Source: Kiritimatiellia bacterium (GTDB lineage Bacteria > Verrucomicrobiota > Kiritimatiellia > UBA8416 > JADHWI01). Taken from it: a DNA stretch of 39,163 nt. Position 1 is the first letter of the stretch, and each line of letters starts with the position of its first letter. The notes under the pieces were generated by a model. The model worked only from the letters and a program-made list of their open reading frames with translations, made no database searches and was not told where the DNA came from. Below are positions 25,646-33,743 of this stretch, piece by piece. The translations under genes and the position numbers were made by a program. The stretch is taken from the NCBI GenBank assembly GCA_030744755.1, contig JASLPY010000050.1, forward strand, positions 1 to 39,163. Reading direction: 5' to 3'.

Positions 25646-25867
25646 TTCTCCCATCCCTCTCCTGAGGCAAGCGCGACATGAATTTGGCGATGGTCTGCTT
25701 CAGTTGGTCAAACGCAAGTGACAAGCCGGCAACAATGAAACCATCGTCACATTCATGCCGCCCGGAAGCAGCTATCTCTCTTCTTTCTCCGGGCCTCTAG
25801 CGCGGGAGCGCGGGTGGTTGAATTCTCTGGGGTGCCGGATGGAGGTGTGGCCGGAGAAATGAGGTGG

Positions 25868-27634
25868 CTATGCGTGGAGTTCGCTTGTGTGGAGTAGCGT
25901 CTGGCGCTTGTACTCCTGGTCGATGTCGCGGCGGTAGATCAATCCGACAAGCCGTTTTCGATCCTCGACGTCGACTACGGGAATTGCAGATACATCACGA
26001 AACGCAAACGCTTCGACTGCCTCCAGCAGGCTGGACTCCGGGAACAGAATAGTGATGTCCGGAATGGCAATGTCCTTGAGGGAAATGTCCCTGTTTTGCT
26101 TCTTGGAGAAGAAAGAGCGCCTGAACATCTCTGTTGAGATGAACCCGTAGAATGCTCCGTCGGAATCCAGAAGTGGGAAATTGATACTCTTGCCATCCCT
26201 GATGTAGGCTACAAGGTCGTTCACGTTCTGGGATACTGTGAATGTTTTGAAATCCGTTCTCATGACCTCTTTTACATGCACCGAGGCAAGTGACTGGACC
26301 GAGCCGAAGCGGGAGACGGACTCACCACGCGCAGACAGTTTAAGCGTGTAGATAGACTCCTTCTCCAGCAACGTCGCGATCACGAAAGCCGAAATAACCG
26401 CCAGCATCAGGGGCAGAATGATCTGGTAGTTGTGCGTCATCTCGAAAACGATGAGGATCGCCGTAATCGGTGCCCTCGTCGTGCCGGCCACCATTGCCGC
26501 CATACCGCAGATGGCATATGTGCCTACCGAGGTGATCCCAGTATCAAACAACACATGTGATGCCATACCCGTGGCGGCACCCAGCGCTGCGCCCAGGAAA
26601 AGAGAGGGTGCAAAGACGCCGCCACTCCCACCACCCGCCAGCGTGGTAGAGGTAGCCAGCACCTTGAGGAGAAACAGACCCAGAGCCCATGATACGAGCT
26701 TCATTGAGAATGCACCCCACTCGGCAGAGGGATGCAGAAACAGCGATTCGATTGTCTCGTAACCTATCCCCATGACTTGTGGAACAAACAGACCCAGGAC
26801 ACCGACAATCAGCCCTGCGGCCAGTGGTTTGATGATCCAGTGGCACTTCACCTTGTCTGCCATGTGCTCACAGCGGTAGAGAACTTTCACGAACAGCCAG
26901 GCGCCCAGACCACAAAGAACTCCCATACCCACAAACAGAATCAGTTCCCTGGAATGCAGGGAAAACGGGATGTCGCCGATATTGAGCGAGGCCGGATCGC
27001 CCCCCGTGGCCGTTCGCATAACCACGGTACCCATGACCGAGGCAATGATAAGCGGTGCAATGGAGACCCCGGAAAAGTTGTTGAGAATGACCTCAGCCGA
27101 AAACATCATGCCGGCAATGGGCGCATTGAATGTTGCCGAAATGCCTGCTGCTGCGCCACAGGCGAGAAGAAGCCTGACTCGCTGTCCCGAGCATCTGAGG
27201 AACTGACCGACAGACGAGCCCAGGGCGGATCCAATCTGCACAATCGGCCCTTCCCGGCCAACTGAGCCCCCCGTTCCGATCGTGATAGCCGACGCAAACG
27301 CCTTTACAGCCACCACCCGCGCCCGAATAATCCCGCCCCGCGTGGCCACTGCAGCCATCACCTCAGGCACGCCATGGCCACGGGCTTCAGGTGCGTAGCG
27401 CCGCGTAACGTAAGTAGCAACCACAATCCCGAACATTGGAATCAATGGGAAAAGCCAGCGACAAGGAAGAAGCTGTTCCGCGATCAGGTCTCGAAAGAAC
27501 CACTCGGCACTATGTATCAGCGCACCAAAGGCGAGCGCACCCAGTCCAGCGCCGACGCCAATCAACGCTGCCAGAAAGTAAAGCGTGATCAAGCTGTGTG
27601 AACGAAGAAACTTCCATTTAACCGTTATGGCCAT
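25868..27634 (-). CDS. CLC-type chloride channel/transporter with CBS pair
   Basis: 588 residues. The CLC membrane domain carries GHGVPEV (87-93), GSVGREGP (123-130, with the gating Glu E129) and GSGGVFAPSLFLG (336-348), the three anion-pathway motifs. The C-terminal 150 residues form two CBS domains (VKEVMRTDFKTFTVSQN ... DGAFYGFIS; IPDITILFPESSLLEAVEAFAF ... VVDVEDRKRLVGLIYRRDI), which bind nucleotides in relatives. CLC proteins move chloride or other anions, as channels or as H+ exchangers. ATG 27634 has GGAG seven bases upstream; earlier in-frame codons lack this. Gene order and the long gap to its neighbour suggest its own transcript. Confidence 0.93.
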   Translation of the reverse strand: MAITVKWKFLRSHSLITLYFLAALIGVGAGLGALAFGALIHSAEWFFRDLIAEQLLPCRWLFPLIPMFGIVVATYVTRRYAPEARGHGVPEVMAAVATRGGIIRARVVAVKAFASAITIGTGGSVGREGPIVQIGSALGSSVGQFLRCSGQRVRLLLACGAAAGISATFNAPIAGMMFSAEVILNNFSGVSIAPLIIASVMGTVVMRTATGGDPASLNIGDIPFSLHSRELILFVGMGVLCGLGAWLFVKVLYRCEHMADKVKCHWIIKPLAAGLIVGVLGLFVPQVMGIGYETIESLFLHPSAEWGAFSMKLVSWALGLFLLKVLATSTTLAGGGSGGVFAPSLFLGAALGAATGMASHVLFDTGITSVGTYAICGMAAMVAGTTRAPITAILIVFEMTHNYQIILPLMLAVISAFVIATLLEKESIYTLKLSARGESVSRFGSVQSLASVHVKEVMRTDFKTFTVSQNVNDLVAYIRDGKSINFPLLDSDGAFYGFISTEMFRRSFFSKKQNRDISLKDIAIPDITILFPESSLLEAVEAFAFRDVSAIPVVDVEDRKRLVGLIYRRDIDQEYKRQTLLHTSELHA

Positions 27635-27807
27635 CGTAAAACTCCAAGGGAATCGCATTTGGCAGGGGGAACTTCTAGCACAAGCGGGCGCATCAGTCCA
27701 GACAAGCTGTGATCGGATCGGGCGGAGAATGCAAATACTGATGGGGGGTAGGCGTCCCTAGCCCGGAATGGTACTTGGATAAGCGGATTTGCGGGGATTC
27801 CCCAGTA

Positions 27808-27874
27808 CGTCCATCGCTATGAGATGGACGCTCCGAGCGCCCGCCCTTCTTGGTCCACCTCGTAGCGGTGGACC
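27808..27874. repeat. Pair of inverted hairpins with compensatory changes (BIME-like)
   Basis: Hairpin 1: CGTCCATC (27808-27815), loop GCTATGA, GATGGACG (27823-27830). Hairpin 2: GGTCCACC (27852-27859), loop TCGTAGC, GGTGGACC (27867-27874). Read on the other strand, hairpin 2 is the same structure (loop GCTACGA) with two base pairs changed on both sides. Two inverted copies 21 bp apart resemble a REP/BIME unit. The rest of the gap 27635-27968 shows nothing recognisable. Confidence 0.75.
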
Positions 27875-27968
27875 TACCATTGCAAAGAATGCGCAGATCG
27901 ATGCACGCATTTCTCACCGGATTCCTGCTGCGAGCGCGAATAGCACCGCTGCGACGGCATGGGCGAGG

Positions 27969-29693
27969 TTAAGTGGTTAGGAGGCCGCCGGCTGTATGGA
28001 GGCGGTGGTAGTAGCTTTTGGCGGTCATTAGTTCTTCGTGGGTGCCGCTTTCTTCTACCTCTCCGTTCTTGAGGACGTAGGTGTAGTCGGCTTTTCGAAC
28101 CGTTGACAGCCGGTGGGCTATAACCAGGGTCGTGCGCCCCTGGCTGAGCCTGTCCATCGCGGCCTGGATGAGCTGTTCCGACTCTGTATCCAGCGACGAT
28201 GTTGCCTCGTCAAAAATCAACAGTGCCGGGTTCTTCAGGAAAACGCGGGCAATTGAGATACGCTGCTTCTGACCGCCGGATAACTTTACTCCGTGTTCAC
28301 CTACCGGCGAATCGAAGCCCTCCGGGAGTGACTGTATGAAGTCGAGTATGTTTGCCTGCCGCGCAGCTTCTTCAACGTCGCTATCACTAGCGCCGGGGCG
28401 GCCGAAAACAATGTTCTCATGGATCGTGGAATCGAACATGAACGGCGTTTGCTGCACAATTCCTATGGTCTCGCGCAAGAATCGTTGCTTCAAATCTAGA
28501 ACGTTCACGCCATCAAGCCGTATTTCCCCGCGCTGAGCCTCGTAGAACCGTGGGATCAGGCTGGCCACTGTTGATTTGCCTGCGCCTGATTCGCCAACCA
28601 CTGCAACGGTCTGTCCTTCGTTGATTGTCAATGTCACGTCATTGAGAACCCAGTCAAGATCCTCGGCATACCTGAAGGACACGTGATCGAAATCCAGGCG
28701 TCCCCGCACGGAATCAAGGCGCTTGGCGTGCGGCCGGTTGCTGATTTCGGGTTGCTCGTCCATGATCTCAGTGAATCGTTCAAACGATGCCACTCCATGC
28801 TGGTAGGTTTCGATGAAGTGGACGATACGCCGGATTGGATCCATTATGAAGCCAACATACATTACGAAGGCCAGGACATCGGCAAGCGTGATGCTGGAGG
28901 TCATGCAACGCCATGCTCCCGCGCCGACAACAACAACCCGGTAACTTTCTCCAAAGAAGCTCATTCCGGAATGGAAGCCGGCCATCTTGCGGTACATGTT
29001 TTCCTTGGCCGTCCGGAAGCGAGTGTTGACTTCGCCGAAAAGTTCCATTTGCCGGGGTTCGTTTGCGTAGCTTTTGACTTCGCGTATACCCTGGATGGCG
29101 TTCTCCACGTTGCTGTTGATATCGGCAACCTTGCGGCGTACCTCACGGAAGTGTGTTCGCATACGGCGGCCGTAGGATCCACCCCATCCGAGCATGAGTG
29201 GTATTGGTACCAGCGCGACAAGCGTGAGAACGGGGTCCATCTTGAACATGAAGAATACGGCACCTGCCAGTGTCACGGCGGCTATGAAGAGGTCTTCGGG
29301 TGCGTGGTGCGCCACTTCGGAGATAGTGAAGAGATCGTTGGATATCCGGGACATGATATGACCGGTCTTGGTGTTGTCGAAGTAGCTGAAGCTGAGTTTC
29401 TGGAGGTGGCGGAAGATGTCACGCCGCATATCGGTTTCCATGCGTGTGCCCAGAACGTGTCCCCATAGCGTGTTGATGTAGCTGGCGAGGGCGAGGCCTG
29501 TTACGAGAAGGAGGGCAATGCCGGAGTACAGCCATACCATGGGCGTGTTGCCTTCGGGAACCCAGTGACCAAGGATGTCGCGACTCACCCAGGGGATCAA
29601 TACGGCACAGATGGACCTGAGGATGGCGGTTCCCATGTCGAGCATGAGCAGCCATTTATGCGGGTAGTAGTACTTCATGAATCGCTTGAGCAT
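27969..29693 (-). CDS. ABC exporter, fused membrane and ATPase domains (MsbA/multidrug type)
   Basis: 574 residues: a six-helix membrane domain (about 10-310, with SFSYFDNTKTGHIMSRISND typical of type IV exporters) and an ATPase domain. Walker A is GESGAGKST (about 366-374), the signature LSGGQKQRISIARV, Walker B ALLIFDEATSSLD, and the H-loop VIAHRLST. Such half-transporters work as homodimers that expel lipids, peptides or drugs; the substrate cannot be told from sequence. ATG 29693 has a GAGAG site upstream; M6 (29678) is an alternative. A CGCCCAA heptamer array lies between it and the upstream moeB-rhodanese gene, so co-transcription is possible but doubtful. Confidence 0.93.
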   Translation of the reverse strand: MLKRFMKYYYPHKWLLMLDMGTAILRSICAVLIPWVSRDILGHWVPEGNTPMVWLYSGIALLLVTGLALASYINTLWGHVLGTRMETDMRRDIFRHLQKLSFSYFDNTKTGHIMSRISNDLFTISEVAHHAPEDLFIAAVTLAGAVFFMFKMDPVLTLVALVPIPLMLGWGGSYGRRMRTHFREVRRKVADINSNVENAIQGIREVKSYANEPRQMELFGEVNTRFRTAKENMYRKMAGFHSGMSFFGESYRVVVVGAGAWRCMTSSITLADVLAFVMYVGFIMDPIRRIVHFIETYQHGVASFERFTEIMDEQPEISNRPHAKRLDSVRGRLDFDHVSFRYAEDLDWVLNDVTLTINEGQTVAVVGESGAGKSTVASLIPRFYEAQRGEIRLDGVNVLDLKQRFLRETIGIVQQTPFMFDSTIHENIVFGRPGASDSDVEEAARQANILDFIQSLPEGFDSPVGEHGVKLSGGQKQRISIARVFLKNPALLIFDEATSSLDTESEQLIQAAMDRLSQGRTTLVIAHRLSTVRKADYTYVLKNGEVEESGTHEELMTAKSYYHRLHTAGGLLTT

Positions 29694-29767
29694 GCACTAA
29701 CTCTCTCATTCCCCATCAGATCCCGCAACATTTCTGTTTCTTGACAGGAGGAAACGGGGAGAATCAA

Positions 29768-29802
29768 CGCCCAACATCGAACGCCCAACGCCCAACGCTC
29801 AA
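29768..29802 (+). repeat. CGCCCAA heptamer array (five units)
   Basis: Units CGCCCAA, CATCGAA, CGCCCAA, CGCCCAA, CGCTCAA, then G. As in the recQ and 36099 copies, a purine-rich stretch (GGAGGAAACGGGGAGAA) precedes it. The following AGTTTTCC matches the flank of the 37821 copy. It fills the spacer between the moeB-rhodanese and ABC exporter genes. Confidence 0.88.
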
Positions 29803-29814
29803 GTTTTCCGGGTG

Positions 29815-30951
29815 TCAGTGAGGTGGTTCTGTTGTGGTTTTGTTGTGGATGGACTGTAGCCAGGCCAGGTAGCCGCCTGAGAGGTTTACGGCTTTTGTGA
29901 AGCCGTTGTTTCTCAGGAACTCGGCGGCTTTCTGGCTTCGCCAGCCGGATTGGCACTGGCAAACAACCAGGTCGTCTTTGTGTGCGGCCAGTTCGCCTAT
30001 TCGTTCCTCAAGCTGGCGGAGCGGGATGTGGTGATGCCCGGCTATGTTGCCGGCTTCGATTTCGTGTGCTTCGCGCACGTCGAGCAGGAAATGCTTTTCA
30101 TCTGACTGGCGCAGTTGCGTATAGGCATCTACGGTCATCTGGGGTACGTTCAGATCGCCGACATCGCAAGCCCATTCGATCGTTTTGGCTTCCGTGATTG
30201 TCGGGTCGTCGCCGCAGAGGGGACAGCGCGTTGAGCGGTTTATCTTGAGGGTCCTGAAACGCATTTCCAGTGCGTCGTAGGTGAGCAGACGGCCTATCAA
30301 CGGTTCGCCGATACCCGTGAGAATCTTTATCGCCTCGGTCGCCTCAACCACGCCGATGATCCCTGGCAGGACGCCGAGCACGCCGGCCTCCGCACAGGAC
30401 GGGACCGTTCCTGGTTTCGGGGGATCGGGGAATATGCAGCGATAGCACGGTCCTGCAGGGGGATTGAACACCGCCGCTTGTCCTTCGAAGTGATAGATCG
30501 ATCCGTGCACTACGGGGCGTTTCTCGAGGTAGGCGGCGTCATTGATGAGGTAGCGCGTGGGGAAGTTGTCGGCGCCGTCTATCACGAGGTCATAAGAGCC
30601 GACGAGTTCGCGAGCGTTGCTCTCGGTGAAGCGTTCGTCGAATGTGTCTACCTGTATGCCGGGGTTGCAGTCGAGAATGGCGCGCTCTGCCGATTCAACC
30701 TTGGTTACGCCTGTGTCACAGGTTCGGTGAATGATCTGTCGCTGCAGGTTGGAGAGATCCACGACGTCATCATCTATGATCCCGATGCGGCCGATTCCCG
30801 CGGCGGCCAGGTAGATGGTTGCAGGCGAACCAAGGCCACCGGCACCCACGAGGAGAACGGAGCTCTTGAGCAGAGTCTGCTGTGCCTGGAAGCCAAAGCC
30901 TTCAAGCGCGATGTGGCGTGCGTATCTTAGTTGTTGGTCTACCGTTAGCAT
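29815..30951 (-). CDS. moeB: MoeB/ThiF-type sulfur-carrier adenylyltransferase fused to rhodanese
   Basis: 378 residues. The N-terminal E1-like domain activates the C-terminal glycine of a MoaD/ThiS carrier with ATP: QLRYARHIALEGFG, nucleotide loop GAGGLGS (37-43), DDDVVDLSNLQRQ (60-72), and zinc cysteines CYRCIF and CPLCGD. The C-terminal rhodanese domain (about 265-375) carries an active-site loop CQSGWRS with Cys 333 and would supply persulfide sulfur. The same fusion occurs in many MoeB/MOCS3-like enzymes. Its start overlaps the 3' end of the second E1 gene by 7 bp. It lies downstream of molybdate/tungstate transport and a MoaD-like gene, so a role in molybdopterin or tungstopterin synthesis is likely; thiamine or thio-tRNA roles remain possible. 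Confidence 0.9.
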   Translation of the reverse strand: MLTVDQQLRYARHIALEGFGFQAQQTLLKSSVLLVGAGGLGSPATIYLAAAGIGRIGIIDDDVVDLSNLQRQIIHRTCDTGVTKVESAERAILDCNPGIQVDTFDERFTESNARELVGSYDLVIDGADNFPTRYLINDAAYLEKRPVVHGSIYHFEGQAAVFNPPAGPCYRCIFPDPPKPGTVPSCAEAGVLGVLPGIIGVVEATEAIKILTGIGEPLIGRLLTYDALEMRFRTLKINRSTRCPLCGDDPTITEAKTIEWACDVGDLNVPQMTVDAYTQLRQSDEKHFLLDVREAHEIEAGNIAGHHHIPLRQLEERIGELAAHKDDLVVCQCQSGWRSQKAAEFLRNNGFTKAVNLSGGYLAWLQSIHNKTTTEPPH

Positions 30952-31712
30952 CGTTTATTCAAATGGCTGCAGATTGGGCAGTTTGGGTTTCGCGTTAGTT
31001 TCATTGTCCGGAAAGTCATGTCGCGCAGGTCCATTGTCACCATCCTTCCGGCGAGCGGTGCTCCGAGCCCCCCGAGTACTTTTATGGCTTCCATGGCGCC
31101 CATACACCCTACAGTCCCTGACACGGCTCCGAACACCGGGAAGCGGCGGCGCCAGGCCGGTGGTTCTTCCGGATGCAGGCAGGCCAGGCAGGGAGTCTGG
31201 CCCGGGATAATCGTCGTGATGTGTGCCTCAAGCTCATACATCGCGCATTCAACCAGTGGTTTTCCCTGCCTGACGGCTTCCCTGTTCATTGCAAAGCGTT
31301 CTTCAAACAACGGTGCGCAGTCGACCACGAGGTCGACTTCACCCACGAGGCGCTCTGCGTTGTCGTCGGTGATGTTCTCGGAGATTGCATCAATGGACAT
31401 TCTGGGATTCAGTTCGTTCAGACGCCGCTTGGCGGAGACCACGCGGGGCGTTCCGAGAGCATCGTGCGTCATGGCGAGCTGCCGGTTGAGGTCGGATGGC
31501 TTTATATTGCCGGCATGGACAAGGACCAGCCTGCCGATTCCGGCAGCCGCCAGTTCGTAGGCCACCACGCTGCCCAGTCCTCCGACGCGGGAGATAAGGA
31601 CCGAGGCGCCCTTAAGCCGTTCCTGCCCTTCTTCACCAAACCCGGGAACATCCAGTTGCCATTCGTAAATGGCGCGATCTTCATCTGTAAGCGGCTTGCC
31701 TTGAACGGTCAT
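30945..31712 (-). CDS. Second ThiF/HesA-family E1-like adenylyltransferase
   Basis: 255 residues of the same E1 superfamily without rhodanese. AIYEWQLDVPGFGEEGQERL, then the nucleotide loop SRVGGLGS, where the usual first Gly-Ala is Arg-Val, then SDLNRQLAMT. Zinc cysteines are CLACL and CPICSH. It starts 2 bp after the MoaD stop, with GGAGG inside the moaD end, and overlaps the moeB start. HesA/ThiF-like proteins of this size accompany tungsten-enzyme maturation genes in some anaerobes, which fits the neighbouring oxyanion transporter. Two E1s with one visible carrier is noteworthy. Family is certain; the partner is inferred. Confidence 0.87.
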   Translation of the reverse strand: MTVQGKPLTDEDRAIYEWQLDVPGFGEEGQERLKGASVLISRVGGLGSVVAYELAAAGIGRLVLVHAGNIKPSDLNRQLAMTHDALGTPRVVSAKRRLNELNPRMSIDAISENITDDNAERLVGEVDLVVDCAPLFEERFAMNREAVRQGKPLVECAMYELEAHITTIIPGQTPCLACLHPEEPPAWRRRFPVFGAVSGTVGCMGAMEAIKVLGGLGAPLAGRMVTMDLRDMTFRTMKLTRNPNCPICSHLNKRC

Positions 31713-31714
31713 GA

Positions 31715-31990
31715 TCAGCCTCCTGAAATCGGCGACATAATGGTGATTTTCGCGCCTTCGGCGAGTTGAGGCGGCGCGCCCCAGTCGACCTGTTTGTCAT
31801 TGACGAAGCACAGTACCTGCACAGGTGTGTCCTGGGCATCCAATACTATCTCACGCACCGGGTCTCCGTGCCTCCCGGCAATCGCACTGAAGAGTGCGGG
31901 AAGATCGCAGGAGGAATCGACCTCGAAAGTCTCATCCGAACAGCCGGTGCGTGCCTTGAGTTGGGCGGTGTATTCGACAGTTATGTTCAT
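31715..31990 (-). CDS. moaD: MoaD/ThiS-like sulfur carrier
   Basis: A 91-residue ubiquitin-like protein: MNITVEYTAQLKARTG, a middle with FSAIAGRHGD and VQVLCFVNDKQVDW, and a C-terminus AKITIMSPISGG. The terminal Gly-Gly is the site of adenylation and thiocarboxylation. MoaD-type wording (PISGG ending) is favoured over ThiS. ATG 31990 has AAGGA about ten bases upstream. It is the first gene of the carrier-E1-E1 trio; a 220-bp spacer with a hairpin-forming repeat separates it from modC. Confidence 0.88.
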   Translation of the reverse strand: MNITVEYTAQLKARTGCSDETFEVDSSCDLPALFSAIAGRHGDPVREIVLDAQDTPVQVLCFVNDKQVDWGAPPQLAEGAKITIMSPISGG

Positions 31991-32055
31991 TGTCTGTGTG
32001 TCCTTTTTGTCTTGTATGCAATAGTGTCTCATTCCAGGCGCACCGGCCTTCGGCC

Positions 32056-32131
32056 GAGATTCTTCGCTACGCTCAGAATGACAGTGTTTCTCTTCGTTGT
32101 ACTTGTCATCCCGAGCGAAGAGAGGGATCTC
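32056..32131. repeat. Imperfect long hairpin element between modC and moaD
   Basis: GAGATTCTTCGCT...CAGAATGACA (32056-32083) pairs imperfectly with TGTCATCCCGAGCGAAGAG...GATCTC (32104-32131). It resembles the dispersed TTCTTCGCTACGCTCAGAATGACA-type element that I have seen in unrelated genomes. A partial extra copy (CTCAGAATGAT) is at 32180-32190. Confidence 0.6.
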
Positions 32132-32210
32132 GCGCAGCGCAGCGCAGCGTCCTCCGGGCCAGGTTCTTTTTTGGCTTACTCAGAATGATAGTACTGTCCT
32201 TTACCGGTTC

Positions 32211-32861
32211 CTATGGAGTTACGTCCAGGACCTGGACTTTGCCATCGTCTATTCGCAGCATCATTTCGCCTAGCTGCTGTGCTTCTGCGAGGTTGTGGGT
32301 TACGTGCAGGGTGGTTACGCCGGTGTGTTTCTGGACGTTCTTGAGGAGTGCCATTATCTGGTCGCGGGTGTCATCATCCAGGGCGCTCAAGGGTTCATCC
32401 AGCAGGAGGATACCGGGCTTGAATGACAATGCCCTTCCCAGGGCGATGCGTTGGCATTCACCGCCACTGAGGCCATCCGGTGAGCGGTCCAGAAGGTGGT
32501 CTATGGCGAGAAGTTCGGCCAATTCGTGCACCCTTTCACGGATGACTCCGGCTTTCTGTCCTCGAATGACCAGGGCGAAGGCAAGCTGATCGAATACGGT
32601 CATTGTCTTGAAGAGAGCGCCGTCCTGGGGCACGTATCCGACATCCCGGTCCGCCGGGCGCAAGTTGGTTACGTCATCGCCGCGCAGCAGAACGCGCCCC
32701 TGGTCCGGCGTCCGCAGTCCGCAGACTACCTCGAGGATGGTTGTCTTGCCGGAACCGGTTCCACCCATCAGGACGGCGTACTGCCCTTTCGGGATGCTGA
32801 TGGACACGTCGGACAATACGAAGCGGCCCTGGCTCATTGTTATGTTTTCTAGCGTTATCAT
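32211..32861 (-). CDS. Molybdate/tungstate ABC transporter ATPase (ModC/TupC/WtpC-like)
   Basis: 216 residues: Walker A GGTGSGKTT, Q-loop VPQDGALF, signature LSGGECQRIALGRAL, Walker B ILLLDEPLSALD, H-loop VTHNLAEAQQ. It ends soon after the ATPase core and has no TOBE/DiMo regulatory domain, unlike E. coli ModC (about 350 residues). It begins 6 bp after the permease stop. Together with ModB and the double ModA it makes a complete importer. Confidence 0.9.
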   Translation of the reverse strand: MITLENITMSQGRFVLSDVSISIPKGQYAVLMGGTGSGKTTILEVVCGLRTPDQGRVLLRGDDVTNLRPADRDVGYVPQDGALFKTMTVFDQLAFALVIRGQKAGVIRERVHELAELLAIDHLLDRSPDGLSGGECQRIALGRALSFKPGILLLDEPLSALDDDTRDQIMALLKNVQKHTGVTTLHVTHNLAEAQQLGEMMLRIDDGKVQVLDVTP

Positions 32862-32867
32862 GTCTTG

Positions 32868-33737
32868 CTACAAATTGATACTCCGGGAGCCCCAGGTTCG
32901 GGCGGTTATTACCACGGCTATTGCCGCCATTACCATTATCAGTGATACGGTTACGGCGGCTGACAGGTCGCCGATGCTCAGTTCGAGGAAGACCGTCGTG
33001 GAAAGCACCTCGGTCTTATTTCTTGTTGCACCGGCGAATATCAGCAACGGACCGAATTCGCCCAGTGCGCGCGCCCAGGCCAACGTGCCGGCGGTGAGAA
33101 CGCCGGGCCATGCTTCGGGTAAGATAACCATCATGAATGCCTGCTTCTTGGAGCAGCCCAGCGTCAAGGCGACCTGCTCCCGGCGCTCGTCGATCTGATC
33201 GAAAGTTGCGCGCATTGTCCGCACGGCAAAGGCACAAGCCACCATGAACTGTGCCAGCACGACGGCGGGTTTCTCGTAGACGACGTTTCTTCGCACGTGC
33301 TCCGGCAGGAACTGGAAAAGGATCAAAAGGCTCAGGCCTACAACCAGTGGGGGCAGGATGATGGGAATATCGAGTATGGCGTCAATGAGATTCCTTCCGG
33401 GAAAACGGTACCTTGCCAGCAGGTATCCGACGGGCACTGCCACGAAGACCGACAGAATGGCAGTTATGGTGCAGGAGATCATGGTCAGCTCGATCGCGTT
33501 TCGAATCTCCGGCGAACGGAACGCCGAAACCATCGCGCCGATGATCGGCCATCCCGCAATGCCGGACTCAGCCGTCTTGCTTCCGGCCACACCCAGGTAT
33601 GTGATGTCGGCTACGATCAGCATAACAATTAGGAGGACATATGTTCCGGCAATGACACTGAGCGTGACCAGGAATGGCATGTCCGAACCGGAACGCCGGG
33701 GGCGTTGACGTGTCTCTGGCTTTGTTGAACTCTTCAT
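32868..33737 (-). CDS. modB: Molybdate/tungstate ABC transporter permease (ModB-like)
   Basis: 289 residues with about six membrane segments. The cytoplasmic coupling helix region EQVALTLGCSKKQAFMMVILPEAWPGVLTAGTLAWARALGEFGPLLIFAG matches the EAA loop of ModB/TupB/CysT permeases. A 20-residue basic N-terminus precedes the first helix. The start lies 6 bp after the substrate-binding gene, so it is an operon member. Molybdate and tungstate cannot be told apart from this sequence. Confidence 0.9.
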   Translation of the reverse strand: MKSSTKPETRQRPRRSGSDMPFLVTLSVIAGTYVLLIVMLIVADITYLGVAGSKTAESGIAGWPIIGAMVSAFRSPEIRNAIELTMISCTITAILSVFVAVPVGYLLARYRFPGRNLIDAILDIPIILPPLVVGLSLLILFQFLPEHVRRNVVYEKPAVVLAQFMVACAFAVRTMRATFDQIDERREQVALTLGCSKKQAFMMVILPEAWPGVLTAGTLAWARALGEFGPLLIFAGATRNKTEVLSTTVFLELSIGDLSAAVTVSLIMVMAAIAVVITARTWGSRSINL

Positions 33738-33743
33738 AGACGG

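Larger units (their letters stand above)
25385..25822. repeat. Inverted-repeat-bounded non-coding block between MFS and CLC genes
   Basis: The 24 bp at 25385-25408 and the complement of 25799-25822 match at 22 positions (core GCGCGGGTGGTT), giving terminal inverted repeats about 440 bp apart. Inside are a strong internal palindrome (25465-25528) and two 7-bp tandem arrays (25571-25598, 25625-25645). No gene is seen in 25322-25867. Confidence 0.55.

Noticed and set aside
28683..29468. 261-codon plus-strand open frame opposite the ABC exporter
   Set aside because: Shadow of the exporter membrane domain; composition rich in His/Glu/Gly as expected for antisense.
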